Source: Lucinisca nassula | Taxonomy: Eukaryota > Mollusca > Bivalvia > Lucinida > Lucinidae | DNA length: 64,000 nucleotides | Assembly: GCA_963580285.1 (NCBI GenBank) | Contig: OY757026.1 | Location: 63,427,396 to 63,491,395 of the forward strand | Direction: 5' to 3' | In this document: positions 35,116 through 46,660 of the stretch, one piece after another | How the letters are laid out: each line of letters starts with the position of its first letter | How positions within the stretch are numbered: position 1 is the stretch's first letter | Translations under genes and position numbers: made by a program | The notes under the pieces: generated by a model | The model's database searches: none | The model's input: only the letters and a program-made list of their open reading frames with translations | Told to the model about the DNA's origin: nothing

Positions 35116-36440
35116 TTCCCCAGACGTTAGTCGAGGGGGACTATAGTAACGGTTTTCGTCCATCCGTCCACCGTCCATCCATCAGTCGGTCTGTCTGTCA
35201 CTCCTCCTACATTTTCAAGGGATTTTGATGAAACTTTCCAGTTATTGTTCCCATGTCCTGAAGATGATCATATTTTATCAAGGTCATGCTAGACTGATTT
35301 TTACCAGAGTTATTGCCCTTTGTGAGTTTTAGCAATTTTATCAACAGAAGTTTTTGTCTCCGCAACTCCTCCCAGGGTCAGGCCTCAGATTCTATGACGG
35401 CTCCAACGTAAAGGCTTATTGAGAATTTGAGAGATAATGTTGGTTGGTGCCTGATGCTCTGTCTCTGGTCGGGCTCATCGGAGTCTAACTGTTGGTTTTC
35501 TTTTGCTCCAGCATTTCAGTGGTTTCTTGCTGTCGAGTCCTCACCGTTGTCTCACCTCTGTGGTTCTTTGATTATTTGTGTTCACGGAGATGTTGCACTG
35601 ATGAGTTAGGAGGCCTTCATGCCGACTGAACAAATTATTTGTCTAAATCGCTACGGAAGTAAGGGCGAGGATTGTGGCCACGTAAAATCGATTTAAGCCC
35701 CCCAGTGGAAATCTTCCACTGACCGTTCCAAGGCAGCGCTTCTGTGGCGATTTATTTATGTTGTTGGTTGTTACTTACTGTGTGTATCACTTGTGTCTTT
35801 TAATTTTGGATGGCCATATGGCCATTTTGTGGGAAAGTAACTGTCCTTATGGCCTTCCTTTGTTTAGGTTTCCATTATGGTCTGGTCGCTTAATGTTTGT
35901 ATTTCTTTCCCTTTGGTGTCTTTTATGGGTGGAGTAAGTTAATTGTATCAATTCCTGATCTTTGTTTTACTTCTACTTTTCAAGAGATTTTGATGAAACT
36001 TCTCAATTATTGTTCTTATGACCTGAAAATGATCATATTTTAAGGAGGTTGTGCCTGATTGATTTTTACCAGCATCATTGCACTTTGTCAGTCTAAGCCA
36101 TGTTATCAACAGAAGTTCTTGTCTCAACTCCTCCTACAGTTTTCACCAGATTTGGATGAAACTTGCCATTTTTTGTTTCCATGACCTGAAGATGATCATA
36201 TTCTAATGCTGTTGTGCTCAATTGATTACTGAATTTTCCTGGGGTTTTGGTCCTTTGTCTTACAGTTTTGGAGATCACTTTTTTCTCTGTAAATTTATTC
36301 CTTACAACTTTAGGAAAATTTAAAAGAAATAGTCTGTTGAAATGGTTTTGAATTCCCTAAACATGGCTTATGACATATGTTATAGACATATTCACCACAT
36401 ACTGACATTTCAGAGATGGGGGACACTTGGCCTGGGGCCG
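35116..36440 (+). mobile_element. Array element E7 with retroelement insertion
   Basis: The start hairpin CCCCAGACG...CGAGGGG lies at 35118-35138, followed by GTCCATCCGTCCACCGTCC and GTCTGTCTGTC. Units of about 150 bp have landmark TTTTGATGAAACTT near 35220 and 35990. A retroelement tail (35375-35978) splits one unit. The 3' side may be the GGGGGACACTTGGCC stretch near 36418, but the terminal hairpin is unclear. Confidence 0.55.
35375..35978 (+). mobile_element. Retroelement 3' tail, young copy
   Basis: A 604-bp tail in the plus orientation, starting at GGGTCAGGCCTCAGATTC (the end of the reverse transcriptase reading frame) and ending at TTTTACTTCTAC. By eye it differs from the tail at 26742-27345 at only a handful of positions, so the two inserted close together in time. 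It sits inside an E7 unit. Confidence 0.85.
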
Positions 36441-37390
36441 TTTGTTCACAGTATTCAGAATTCTGCCAAATAACATACTATATTGTATTCTTATTTGCAA
36501 CACTGTTTTGACATGTAAATCTGTTGTTCTTAGAGAAAGGTTTATCGCAGTATTTTGAATTTTGTCAATATTTTATTATTTTCTTATTTGCAACATTGAC
36601 AATAATTTTACATGTAAATTTGTTGTTACTTGAAAAGGCTTAAAACAGATTTTCTTCAAAAAGATTTAAGTAACAATTTTCTACATACTTGCAAGGTCAG
36701 GAATTTATTTATTGGTGGTCAAGAGAATAAGGTGATGCATCTGCTTTCTATGCATAGAAATGACTCACATTATTTTTAGCTGTTCTTTATTTTGTGCACC
36801 TAAAGATGCCTTTTTGGCACATATCACAACATAGATTCTACATATGTTTGTGTGTCTTAGTTTATGCCTTATTATAATTATGCCCACTGTAACAGAATTA
36901 ATTCTTTGTGGGTTTAAGATAGATGTAAGAACCAAGATGTTTATGATATAAAGGTAACTTAATCTATAATATGGGCCTTATACATCAGTGTGACTGAGTA
37001 AAAGTCAAAGATACAGTCTGGATAGAACTAAGCAGACTTTGGCCTCTCTTTTTTGACATGGATGCAGCTATTTGAGATCATCAGTGTTTCTTATGTAAAT
37101 TTTGTCATCCCATGCAATACTGTTGAAAACCACTGTGTCGAAAGGAAATCATAGCTACAGATATTGATTTCTTTGTCAAATTATGACTACATCATGAACA
37201 AAGACTAACTGCATGGATTCAAGAAGTCTTTTGTATACTCTACATCTTGCCCTTCAAGATTTCATCCTGAAGAGTTCAACTGGTTCAACTGATGTACAAG
37301 TATATTGACCACCCTGGATCTATGAAGACATTTATATCTATCAGGTAAACAAACATGTCTTGCCTTTCTGTACAGTTCTTTTTTTCTAAA
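36441..37390. other. Intergenic, nothing recognised
   Basis: AT-rich and apparently unique. No supported ORF, tandem unit or inverted repeat was seen. If a large element spans 14674-37450, this would be its internal 3' region. Confidence 0.4.
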
Positions 37391-37394
37391 TATC

Positions 37395-37450
37395 ACTAAT
37401 GATTATCTGGTACACAGGTGAGCGATATAGGGTCATCATGGCCCTCTTGT
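37395..37450 (+). mobile_element. Isolated 3' terminus of an E4-type element
   Basis: CTAATGATTATCTGGTACAC, then GGTGAGCGATATAGGG, the hairpin around GGTCATCATGGCC and CTCTTGT reproduces the last 50 or so bases of E4 (14623-14673) almost exactly. No E4-type array precedes it. It is the best candidate 3' end for whatever begins at 14674. Confidence 0.75.
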
Positions 37451-39430
37451 GATTAATATTAGGATCACTTTTTGTCTGTCATCCGTGCGTAAACAATTTC
37501 TTCAAACAACATCTCCTAAACCACTGATCGGATTTTGACCAAACTTCACAGGAATGATCCTTAGGTGGTCCCCTTTCAAAGTTGTTCAAATGGTTCCGGT
37601 CCGTTGCTCATATAGGTCACAGGAGACAAAAATAGATTTTTTCACCGAAAACTTAAAAAATCTTCTTCTCTGAAACCGCAAGGCCCAGGTCTTTGATATT
37701 TGGTATGAAGCTTCATCTAGTGGACCGCTACCAAGATTGTTCAAATTACAGTGCTGGGGCCGAAAATGCCCCAGCCCCGGGGCCCTTTGGTTTTACATGG
37801 GCTTATGTAGGGAAAATCTTTAAAAATCTTCTTCTCTGAAACCGCAAGGCCCAGGACTTTGATATTTAGTATGAAGCTTCATCTAGTGGACCCCTACCAA
37901 GATTGTTCAAATTATAGTGCTGGGGCAAAAAATGCCCCCGCCCCGGGGCCCTTTGGTTTTACATAGGATTATATAGGGAAAATCTTTAAAAATCTTCTTC
38001 TCTGAAACCACAAGGCCCAGGTCTTTGATATTTGGTATGAAGCTTCATCTAATGGACCCCTACCAAGAATGTTCAAATTACAGTGCTGGGGCAAAAAATG
38101 CTCCTGCTCTGGGGGCCTTTGGTTTTACATTGGCTTATATAGGGAAAATCATTAAAAAATCTTCTTCTGAAACCACAAGGCCCAGGTCTTTGCTATTTGG
38201 TATGAAGCTTCACCTAGTGGACCCCTACCAAGATTGTTAAAATTATAGAGCTGGGGCCAAAAATGCCCCCCGCCCCCCACCCCAGGGCCCTTTGGTTTTA
38301 CATAGGCTTATATAGGGAAAATCTTTAAAAATCTTCTTCTCTGAAACCGCAAGGCCCAGGTCTTTGCTATTTGGTATGAAGCTTCATCTATTGGACCCCG
38401 ACCAAGATTGTTGAAATTTTTTTGCTGGGGCCAAAAATGCCCCCGCCCCAGGGCCCTTTGGTTTTACATAGGCTTATGTAGAGAAAATCTTTAAAAATCT
38501 TCTTCTCTGAAACCGCAAGGCCCATGTCTTTGCTATTTTGTATGAAGCTTCATCTTGTGGACCTCTACCAAAATTGTTCAAATTATAGCCTTGGTGCCAA
38601 AAATGCCCCCCCCCCACCCACCCTCACCGGGGCCCTTCGGTTTTACATAAACTTATATAGGGAAAATCTTGAAAAATCTTCTTCTCTGAAACCACAAGGT
38701 CTAGGTCTTTGATATTTGGTATGAAGCTTCATCTAGTGGACCTCTACCAAGATTGTTCAAATGATAGCCCTGCGACCAAAAATGCCCCCGCCCCAAGACC
38801 CTTTGGTTTTACATAGACTTATATAGGGAAAATCTTTAAAATTCTTCTTCTCTGAAACTGCAAGGCCCATATCTTTGATAAGTGGTATGGAGCTTCATCT
38901 AGTGGACCTCAACCAAGATTATTCAAATTATAGCCCTCGGGCCACAAATGCCCCCGCCCTGGGGCCCTTTGGTTTTACATAGACATATTATATAGAGATA
39001 ATATTTGAAAATCTTCTTCTCTGAAGCAGCAAGGCCCAGGTCTTTGATATTTAGTGTGAAGCTTCATCTAGTGGACCCCTATCAAGATTCTTTAAGTTAT
39101 AGCCCTGAGGCCAAAAATGCCCCAGCCCTGGGGCCATTTGGTTTAACATAGGCTTACCGGTATGTAGGAATTATCTTAAAAAAAAATCTTCTTCTCTGAA
39201 ACCGCAAGGCGCAGGTCATTGATATTAGGTGTGTAGCTTCATCTAGTGGACCTTTGCCAAGATTGTTCAAATTATAGCCTTTGTTGATATTTGGTATGAA
39301 GCTTCACCTTTTTAGACCTCCCTCATCATTATGCACTTTATAACCCTGGGGTCAATAATGGCCCTCCCCGGTGCCCACTTGTTACTCTATGGATCAGGTG
39401 AGCGATCCAGGGCCATCATGGCCCTCTTGT
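37451..39430 (+). mobile_element. Array element E8 (lacks start hairpin)
   Basis: It opens TATTAGGATCACTTTTTGTC instead of with the AGCTCACC hairpin. It then continues exactly like E5 (GTCATCCGTGCGTAAACAATTTC) into about ten 166-bp units. It ends GGATCAGGTGAGCGATCC, the hairpin AGGGCCATCATGGCCCT and CTCTTGT at 39430. Confidence 0.8.
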
Positions 39431-41216
39431 GTTTTATATTAGGATCACTTTTTGTCTGTCATCCGTGCGTAAACAATTTCTTCAAACGACATCTCCTCCT
39501 AAACCACTGATTGGATTTTGACCAAACTTCACAGAAATGATCCTTAGGTGGTCCCCTTTCAAAGTTGTTCAAATGGTTCCGGTCCGTTGCACATATAGGT
39601 CACAGGAGCCAAAAATAGATTTTTTTCACCGAAAACTTAAAAAATCTTCTTCTCTGAAACCACAAGGCCCAGGTCTTTGATATTTGGTATGAAGCTTCAT
39701 CTAGTGGACCCCTACCAAGATTGTTCAAATTATAGTGCTGGGGCCAAAATGCCCCCTCCCCGGGGCCCTTTGGTTTTACATGGGCTTATATTGGGAAAAT
39801 CTTTAAAAATCTTCTTCTCTGAAACCGCAAGGCCCAGGTCTTTGATATTTGTTATGAAGCTTAATCTAGTGGACCCTTACCAAGATTGTTCAAATTATAG
39901 TGCTGGGGCCAAAAATGCCCCCGCCCCAGGGCCCTTTGGTTTTACATGGGCTTATATAGGGAAAGTCTTGAAAAATCTTCTTCTCTGAAACTGCAAGGCC
40001 CAGGTCTTTGCTTTTTGGTATGAAGCTTCATCTAGTGGACCCCTACCAAGATTGTTCAAATTATAGTGCTGGGGCCAAAAATGCCCCTGCCCCGGGGCCC
40101 TTTGGTTTTACATAGGCTGATATAGGGAAAATCTTGAAAAAATCTTTTTCTCTGAAATTGAAAGGCCCAGGTCTTTGATATTTGGTATGAAGCTTCATCT
40201 TATGGACCTCTACCAAGACTGTTCAAATTATAGCCCTGGGGCCAAAATTGCCCCCGCCCAGGGGCCCTTTGGTTTTACATAGACTTATATAGGGAAAATC
40301 TTGAAAAATTTTCTTCTCTGAAACCACAAGGCCTAGGTCTTTGATATTTGGTATGAAGCTACTGCTGGTGGACCTCAACCAAGATTGTTCAAATTATAGC
40401 CCTGAGACCAAAAATGCCCCCACCTCATGGCCCTTTGGTTTTACATAGACTTATATAGGGAAAATCCTTAAAAATCTTCTTCTGTGAAACCACAAGGCCT
40501 AGGTCTTTGATATTTGGTGTCAAATTTCATCTAGTGGACCGCTATCAAAATTGTTCAAATTATAGCCCTGGGGCCAAAAATGCCCCCACCCGAGACCATT
40601 TGGTTTTACATAGACTCATATAGGGAAATCTTTAAAAATCTTCATCTCTGAAACTGCAAGGCCCATGTCTTGATATTTGGTATGGAGCTTCATCTAGTGG
40701 ACCTCTACTAAGATTGTTCAAATTATAGACCTTGGACCACAAATGCCCCCGCCCCTGGGCCCTTTGGTTTTACATAGACTTATATAGAAATAATCTTTGA
40801 AAACCTTCTTCTCTGAAACAGCTAGACCCAGGTCTTTGATATTTGGAGTGAAGCTTCATCTAGTGGACCTCTATCAAGATTGTTTAAATTATAGCCCTGA
40901 AGCCAAAAATGCCCCCGCCCCTGGGCAATTTGGTTTTACATAGGCTTATGTAGGGAATAACTTAAAAAAAATCATTTTCTCTGAAACCGCAAGGCCCAGG
41001 CCTTTGATATTTGGTGTGTAGCTTCATCCAGTGGACCTTTGCCAAGATTGTTCAAATGATAGCCTTTGTTGATATTTGGTATGAACCTTCACCTTTTTAG
41101 ACCTCCGTTAACATTATGCACATTATAGCCCTGGTGTCAATAATGGCCCTCCCCAGGGCCCACTTATTACTCTATGGATCAGGTGAGCGATCCAGGGCCA
41201 TCATGGCCCTCTTGTT
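39431..41216 (+). mobile_element. Array element E9, tandem partner of E8
   Basis: It opens with the same hairpin-less TATTAGGATCACTTTTTGTC and ends with the same GGTGAGCG, hairpin and CTTGTT at 41216. It has about nine 166-bp units. The last 130 bases before the end match E8 closely (TTTTTAGACCTCC, TCAATAATGGCCCTCCCC). E8 and E9 look like a duplication or a rolling-circle concatemer. Confidence 0.8.
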
Positions 41217-42637
41217 TTATTTGGCTGCAATGCTGAAATTTTAGAAGGAACATAACACAAGAAAAACTGAAGTTAATCAGGTCATTTATTTATCACCCCA
41301 TACCAGTGTTTTAAGTTAAAGGACAATAGCTCATACAGTTTTAGAGATACAGTGAAACATGTCTTAGAGTCCAGCTCTATTAAGCGAGCAACCTGTCTTA
41401 AGCAAGCATGCATTATATTCCCAAAAAATGCAAATGCATTAAAATTCACCTCATCAGCCTGAACCAGCCTGTAAAGTTTCAGGGCTATAGCTCAAACAGT
41501 TTTTGAGATATCTTGCTTACAAGCTTAAAACGTGCAAAATTTCAAAGGGGCATAACTCAAGAAAAAATGGATTTTTGTCAAAAGTTAATCAATTCATCTT
41601 CTCATCATCCCCATACATTATGTAAAGTTTCAGGGCAATAGCTCAAACAGTTTTTTAGTTGTCTTGCTTACAAGCTTAAGGAGGCCGACCTTAATCTTTT
41701 TCTGAGATACCTGCCCTAGAGAATTTTCTTATATTATAACAAAGTATCCAGCAAGGACTTAACTTTATATAAAAGTAATAAAAATATCATGTCACCGAGA
41801 CTGGGAATGAATGGGGGTCGATCCAAAAGTAACGCCATTTTACACATATTTTGCATTGATTGTAATGGGAAATCGCTAAAATTTGACACAAATGCGAAAA
41901 TTAAAGATACTTCTGCCCTAGAGATTTTGGACTTACTAAATTAAATTATGTATATTCATATGACATTCAAAAACATGAAATAAAAATGGGGGGTCACCGG
42001 CCATATAAGAGAATGAGGGCCGTTTCAAAAGTAAAAAATACAGGCAAAATACCTATTTTCGTGAAGATCGCAAATATAAAAATAACTGTTTTGCTAGAAA
42101 TTATAACTCCTTGCAAATAGATGGTGTTTATGCTTATTATCTGCCGCAATATGATGAAAGAATTCGGTTATAGTGTTATTTCAAGCAAAAAGGGTCGTTT
42201 CAAAAGTTATCATAACAGGCAAAACTTTTTTTTTTTTTAAACATCACAAAAATCATAGTTGCTTCTGAGCTAAGACATGATAGGTGATGTATCTATATAT
42301 AATCCGCAAAACTATGAAATATAAACAGGTTGACAGCTTTCCAATAAGATAATGTGGGTAGTTTCAAAAGTAAACAAAAGCTGAAAAATATGAACATATA
42401 TACACATATTTTTCAAATTATTATAGGAATTTCTGCTCTATCTGAATATTATTTGCAAAACCTATCAAATAAAAACAGTAGGTCGTTCTTACAAAATGGG
42501 GGTCGTTATAAGAGTAAGCTTTTCATGCAAAATATCATTTTTTTTTTTGTCAAAATCTCTCTTTTTGTTAAGTTAATTGTATACTAAAACAAAGGAGTCA
42601 CTCAGATAGGGCATGCATCTACATATGATTTGCCAAA

Positions 42638-42725
42638 CAGAAGTAAAAGCAATGAATAGGTATCGATAAAATTACCTAACACCTCCCATTCAAGACACCA
42701 AAGGGAAAGAAACCCCGACATAATA
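42638..42725 (-). mobile_element. Retroelement tail fragment
   Basis: CAGAAGTAAAAGCAATGA through CACCAAAGGGAAAGAAA matches the last 80 or so bases of the tails at 23036 and 26742. It is an old scrap inside the TTAA transposon. Confidence 0.65.
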
Positions 42726-42824
42726 CAATTTCGCTCTTCAATGAGCAAATGGGCACCAACCTAGCGCAAATCTTTCTCAAGCCCAGTACTTTGTCAGACT
42801 GGTTTGTACACCGCCTTCTGATAA

Positions 42825-43055
42825 GCCAGTGCATTAAGATATCTCTTTCACTGACAGTCGCGCATCTTCTTTGATCGCTGCCTTTACAGCAGCGACGGTT
42901 GCCTTGGTGATGGAGGTATTTGGCCTACCAACACGGGCATCATCTTTGGTCGATTATTTACCAGCTTTAAAAGCTTTGACCCACCGATTAATTGTGCGCT
43001 TTGAATTTACAAGAGGTTCATTTTTGCCAAACAATTCATGAACCTATGTCAAGCC
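42825..43055 (-). pseudogene. Tc1/mariner-type transposase, N-terminal fragment
   Basis: Read on the minus strand, one frame gives KRTINRWVKAFKAGK, a stop, then DDARVGRPNTS and EDARLSVKEIS before another stop. The helix-turn-helix ending in RWVKAFKAG, an acidic DDAR, then GRP and a second helix-turn-helix (LSVKEI) is the DNA-binding layout of mariner-like transposases (HTH_48 type). Two stops and the loss of the catalytic half make it a relic. It lies inside the TTAA transposon, so it may be a separate nested insertion. Confidence 0.65.
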
Positions 43056-43387
43056 TTACACGGCATTTAATTTAGCTGCGAATTTCAGTCTCTCTGTCCA
43101 TTTTATAAATGTAACTTGTAAATTGGCCAGTGTATTTGACTGCATGCATTTCAATTTGACAAATCGCGGCCATTATAAAAACAATTTGCTAGAAATAAAC
43201 TGTTATCGGTGGCTATTTGAAAGGCTATTCAAATGCAATGATGCGTTATCAGAAATACTTACGATAAAACTAGGGAAACCTATTAATGAAAAAAATTTTT
43301 TAAGGACCCTCGTACACCAACTTCTATTTAATGATTGGCCCGAAATTAGCGAAATATTCCTGAAAGGCCTTTAAAGCTATAAACAAC

Positions 43388-43410
43388 NNNNNNNNNNNNN
43401 NNNNNNNNNN
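43388..43410. other. Assembly gap (23 Ns)
   Basis: Twenty-three N characters of unknown true length, within the TTAA transposon. The length of that transposon is therefore uncertain. Confidence 1.
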
Positions 43411-45311
43411 GTAACTGCCATTATGGAAAGATGACACACTTTCGGACGGGCTTTTCAATGTCAGGTAAGGTGCCTTCAGGAGCAAAAGATATCTTCGAGA
43501 AAAAGACGAATAAAAAAGGTAAACAGTTCTGCTATTGTAAATGAGCTGTTTTATTCGGTCAATTGTGACCGACACATTCAATCGTTTCTGAACTCGATTT
43601 TTTCTACTTTCACTTTGTCTGCTTTGACAGTGACAAAAAATGATAACTGTTGGCGTATTTTATCCATGTGTGGTAGAAAATACAGTCAATCGTAGAAAAT
43701 TAACTTCGTTTTAGAGGTCGAAAAGAAAATATAAACACCACTTAAAAAGTGAATGTCGTTACAGTGCCGATTGACGGCAATGCGCAGAACGTTGCGCAAT
43801 CGAAATTAAGGTCGGCCTCCTTAAAACGCAAAAAATTCAAAGGGCCTTAACTCAAGAAAAAAAAATCGGATTTTTATCTACTCATCTACTCATCATCCCA
43901 AATCAGTCTGTAAAGTTTCAGGGCAAAAGCTTGAACAGTTTTTGAGATATCTTGCTTACAAGATTTCAAAGTATTTTGCAAAGGGGCATAACTCAACACA
44001 GGGGCATAATCCTTCGGATTTTTTTTTAAAAGTTAGTCAGTTCATCTACTCCTCATCCTGAACCAGCCTGTAAAGTTTCAGGGCAATAGCTCAAACAGTT
44101 TTTGAGATATCTTGCTTACAAGCTAAAAAAACGCAAAATTTCAAAGGGGCATAAAGTTAATCAGTTCATCTTCTCATCATCCCCAACCATTCTGTAAAGT
44201 TTCAGGGCAATAGCTCAAACAGTTTTTAGTTATCTTGCTTATAGCTTAAAACACAAAAAAAATTAAAAGGGCCGTAACTCAAGAAAAAAATTCGGATTTT
44301 TGTTTTCATCAGTTAATCAGTTCATCTACTCATCATCCCAAACCAGTCTGTAAAGTTTCAGGGCAAAAGCTCGAACAGTTTTTGAGATATCTTGCTTACA
44401 AGATTTCAAAGTATTTTTTTGCAAAGGGGCATTACTCGAGAAAGGGGCATACCGGTAATCGTGACGAGAAAATAAAAAAAAAAATGGATTTTTGTCGAAA
44501 GTTAATCAGTTCATCTTCTCATCATCCCCAACCATTCTGTAAAGTTTCAGGGCAATAGCTCAAACATTTTAGTTATCTTGCTTACAAGCTTAAAACGCAA
44601 AAAAATTCAAAAAAATTTTTTGCAAAGGGGCATAACTCAAGACAGGGGCATAATCCTTCGGATTTTTTTCAAAAGTTAATCAGTTCATCCACTAATCATC
44701 CTGAACCAGCCTGTAAAGTTTCAGGGCAAAAGCACAAACAGTTTTTGAGATATCTTGCTTACAAGCTTAAAACGCGCAAAATTTCAAAGGGGCATAACTC
44801 AAGAAAAAAATGCATTTTTGTCCAAAGTTAATCAGTTCATCTTCTTATCATTCCCAACCATTCTGTAAAGTTTCAGGGCAATAGCTCAAACAGTTTTTTA
44901 GTTATCTTGACTACAATCTTGAAACACAAAAAAAAATTCAAAGGGCCATAACTCAAGAAAAAAAATTCGGATTTTTTTTCAGAAGTTAATCAGTTCATCT
45001 ACTCATCATCCCAAACCAGTCTGTAAAGTTTCACGGCAAAAGCTCGAACAGTTTTTGAGATATCTTGCCTACAATATTTCAAAGTATTTTTTTGCAAAGG
45101 GGCATAACTCAAGAAAGGGGCATAATCCTGACGAGAAAAAAACACGGGTCAATTATTTTTTATAAGGAATCCATATATGAAATTTCAAAGACCTAGCACC
45201 CATGGTTCTTAAGTTATGCTATGCAGTAAAAAAGCGGGACCGACGGAAGAACGGATGGACGAACAGGGCAAAACCAATATGCCCCCACAACTTCTTTGAA
45301 GTTGGGGGCAT

Positions 45312-46476
45312 AAAAAGGGGCATAACTCTGCGAGGACAAGTCCGACGGAAAAAAAAAAACGGGTTCGCTTATTTTTCATGCTCATGCCATATATGAAATC
45401 TCAAGATCCTAGCTCAAGCCATTCTGTAGTTTACCTAGGTACTTAAAGCGTAATGGATGGACGGACAGACGGACAGTCAAAAAAGGGCATAACTTCGCAA
45501 GTACAAAAATAAGGGTCCCTTTTTTTTCATGCTCATGCCATGTATGAAATTTCAAGATCCTAGCTCAAGCCATTCTGGTGTTTACCTAGGTACTTAAAGC
45601 GTAACGGACGGACGGGCTGACGGACGGACAGGGCAGAACCTTAATCAGGCCATCTACACATTAGACCCAAACTGTATGCCAAATATCATGAGCCTAGCTC
45701 AAGCTGTTCTCCAGATATTTTGTTCACAAGGTTTCCCTATAGCCACAATGCATAAGTCCAAAAAGGGGCATAACTCCATTAAATATTTTCGGTATTTCGT
45801 CAAAATTAATCAGGTCATCTACACATTAGACTTAAACTGTATGTCAAATATCATGAGCCTAGCTCAAGCGGTTCTCCAGATATTTTGTTCACAAGGTCTC
45901 CCAATAGCCGCAATGCTTAAGTCGAAAATGCGCATAACTCCGTCAAATATTTTCGGAATTTGGTCAAAAGTAGATCAGGTCATCTACATATTAGACTCAA
46001 ACTGTATGCCAAATATCATGAGCCAAGTTCAAGCGGTTCTCCAGATATTATGTTCATAAGGTTTCCCTATAGCGACAATGCATAAGTCCAAAAAGGGGCA
46101 TAACTCCGTTAAATATTTCCGGAATTTCGTCAAAAGCTAATCAGGTCATCTACACATTTGACCCAAAATGTATGCCAAATATCGCGAGCCTAGCTCAAGC
46201 GGTTCTCCAGATATTCTGTTCACAAGGTTTCCCTATGGCCACAATGCATAAGTCAAAAAGGGGCATAACTCCGCAAGGACAAGTCCGACGGAAAAGAAAA
46301 AAAAAATACGGGTCCGCTTAGTTTTCATGCTCATGCCGTATATGAAATTTTAAGATCCTAGCTCAAGCCATTCTGTAGTTTACCTAGGTAATTAAAGCGT
46401 AACGGACGGACGGACGGACTAACGGACGGAAGGGCAGAACTAATATGCCCCATCCTTCGAAGTTTTTTGGCATATA
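45312..46476 (-). mobile_element. Array element E10b (E3-like)
   Basis: Units with GTTCTCCAGATATTTTGTTC and CATGAGCCTAGCTCAAGC match E3. Two GGACGGACGGACAG-type runs (about 45462 and 45606) and a weaker hairpin at 46444-46472 (ATGCCCCATCCTTCGAAG, TTTTTTGGCAT) indicate the 5' end on the minus strand. At least two fused copies are likely. Confidence 0.6.
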
Positions 46477-46499
46477 TAGCAGAATTTGTCTTAATTTTA

Positions 46500-46640
46500 G
46501 GTGGTCTTTACCCATTGCAGGCGGGACACCCCTAAATGAGTACCTTGGCAAAACAATGCAGGCCCAGATCAGATGCCGCAGAATGCGGCGCCTGATCCAG
46601 GCTTGTACTATTTGCTGTCAGCACTTTCTGGCAAAAAGAG
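46500..46640. mobile_element. Foldback MITE family M2, copy 1
   Basis: TTTACCCATTGCAGG, GAGTACCTTGGCAAA and a hairpin GATCAGATGCCGC...GCGGCGCCTGATC (46568-46599) are shared with the longer copy at 47652. A weaker relative of the hairpin occurs near 63391-63424. Confidence 0.55.
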
Positions 46641-46660
46641 AATAAAAAAAAATAGAATAC

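Larger units (their letters stand above)
41680..43820. mobile_element. 2.1-kb DNA transposon with TTAA target duplication
   Basis: Terminal inverted repeats GGAGGCCGACCTTAAT (16 bp exact) begin at 41680 and end at 43820. TTAA lies at 41676-41679 and again at 43821-43824. Deleting the element and one TTAA restores the E10 unit CAAGCTTAAAACGC. TTAA duplication is the mark of the piggyBac superfamily. No piggyBac-type transposase is visible; the interior has diverged units of 110-120 bp (about 41.75-42.55 kb), a retroelement scrap, a mariner-type fragment and the N gap. An 84-codon plus frame at 43123 is unrecognised. Confidence 0.8.
41217..45311 (-). mobile_element. Array element E10, carrying a TTAA transposon
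   Basis: The 5' end on the minus strand is the hairpin at 45279-45311 (ATGCCCCCACAACTTC with GAAGTTGGGGGCAT). It is preceded on plus by GGACCGACGGAAGAACGG, the reverse of the usual GTCCG run. Leftwards lie units of 120-190 bp with landmark GTAAAGTTTCAGGGCAA (43911, 44070, 44193). Many units read GGGGCATAACTCAAGAAA. The array is interrupted at 41680-43820. The left end is not a typical terminus; E9 abuts it at 41216. Confidence 0.65.

Noticed and set aside
35570..35650. Hammerhead ribozyme motif in the retroelement tail (CTGATGAG ... GAAC ... GTC)
   Set aside because: CTGATGAG is conserved among the tails, but the second core element reads GAAC rather than GAAA. Stem II is not convincing, and stem I pairs well in only one copy. 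A covariance search would be needed to reopen this.
43123..43374. 84-codon ORF as a piggyBac transposase remnant
   Set aside because: It lies inside a TTAA-flanked element, but I can see no catalytic Asp motifs and no similarity I could name.
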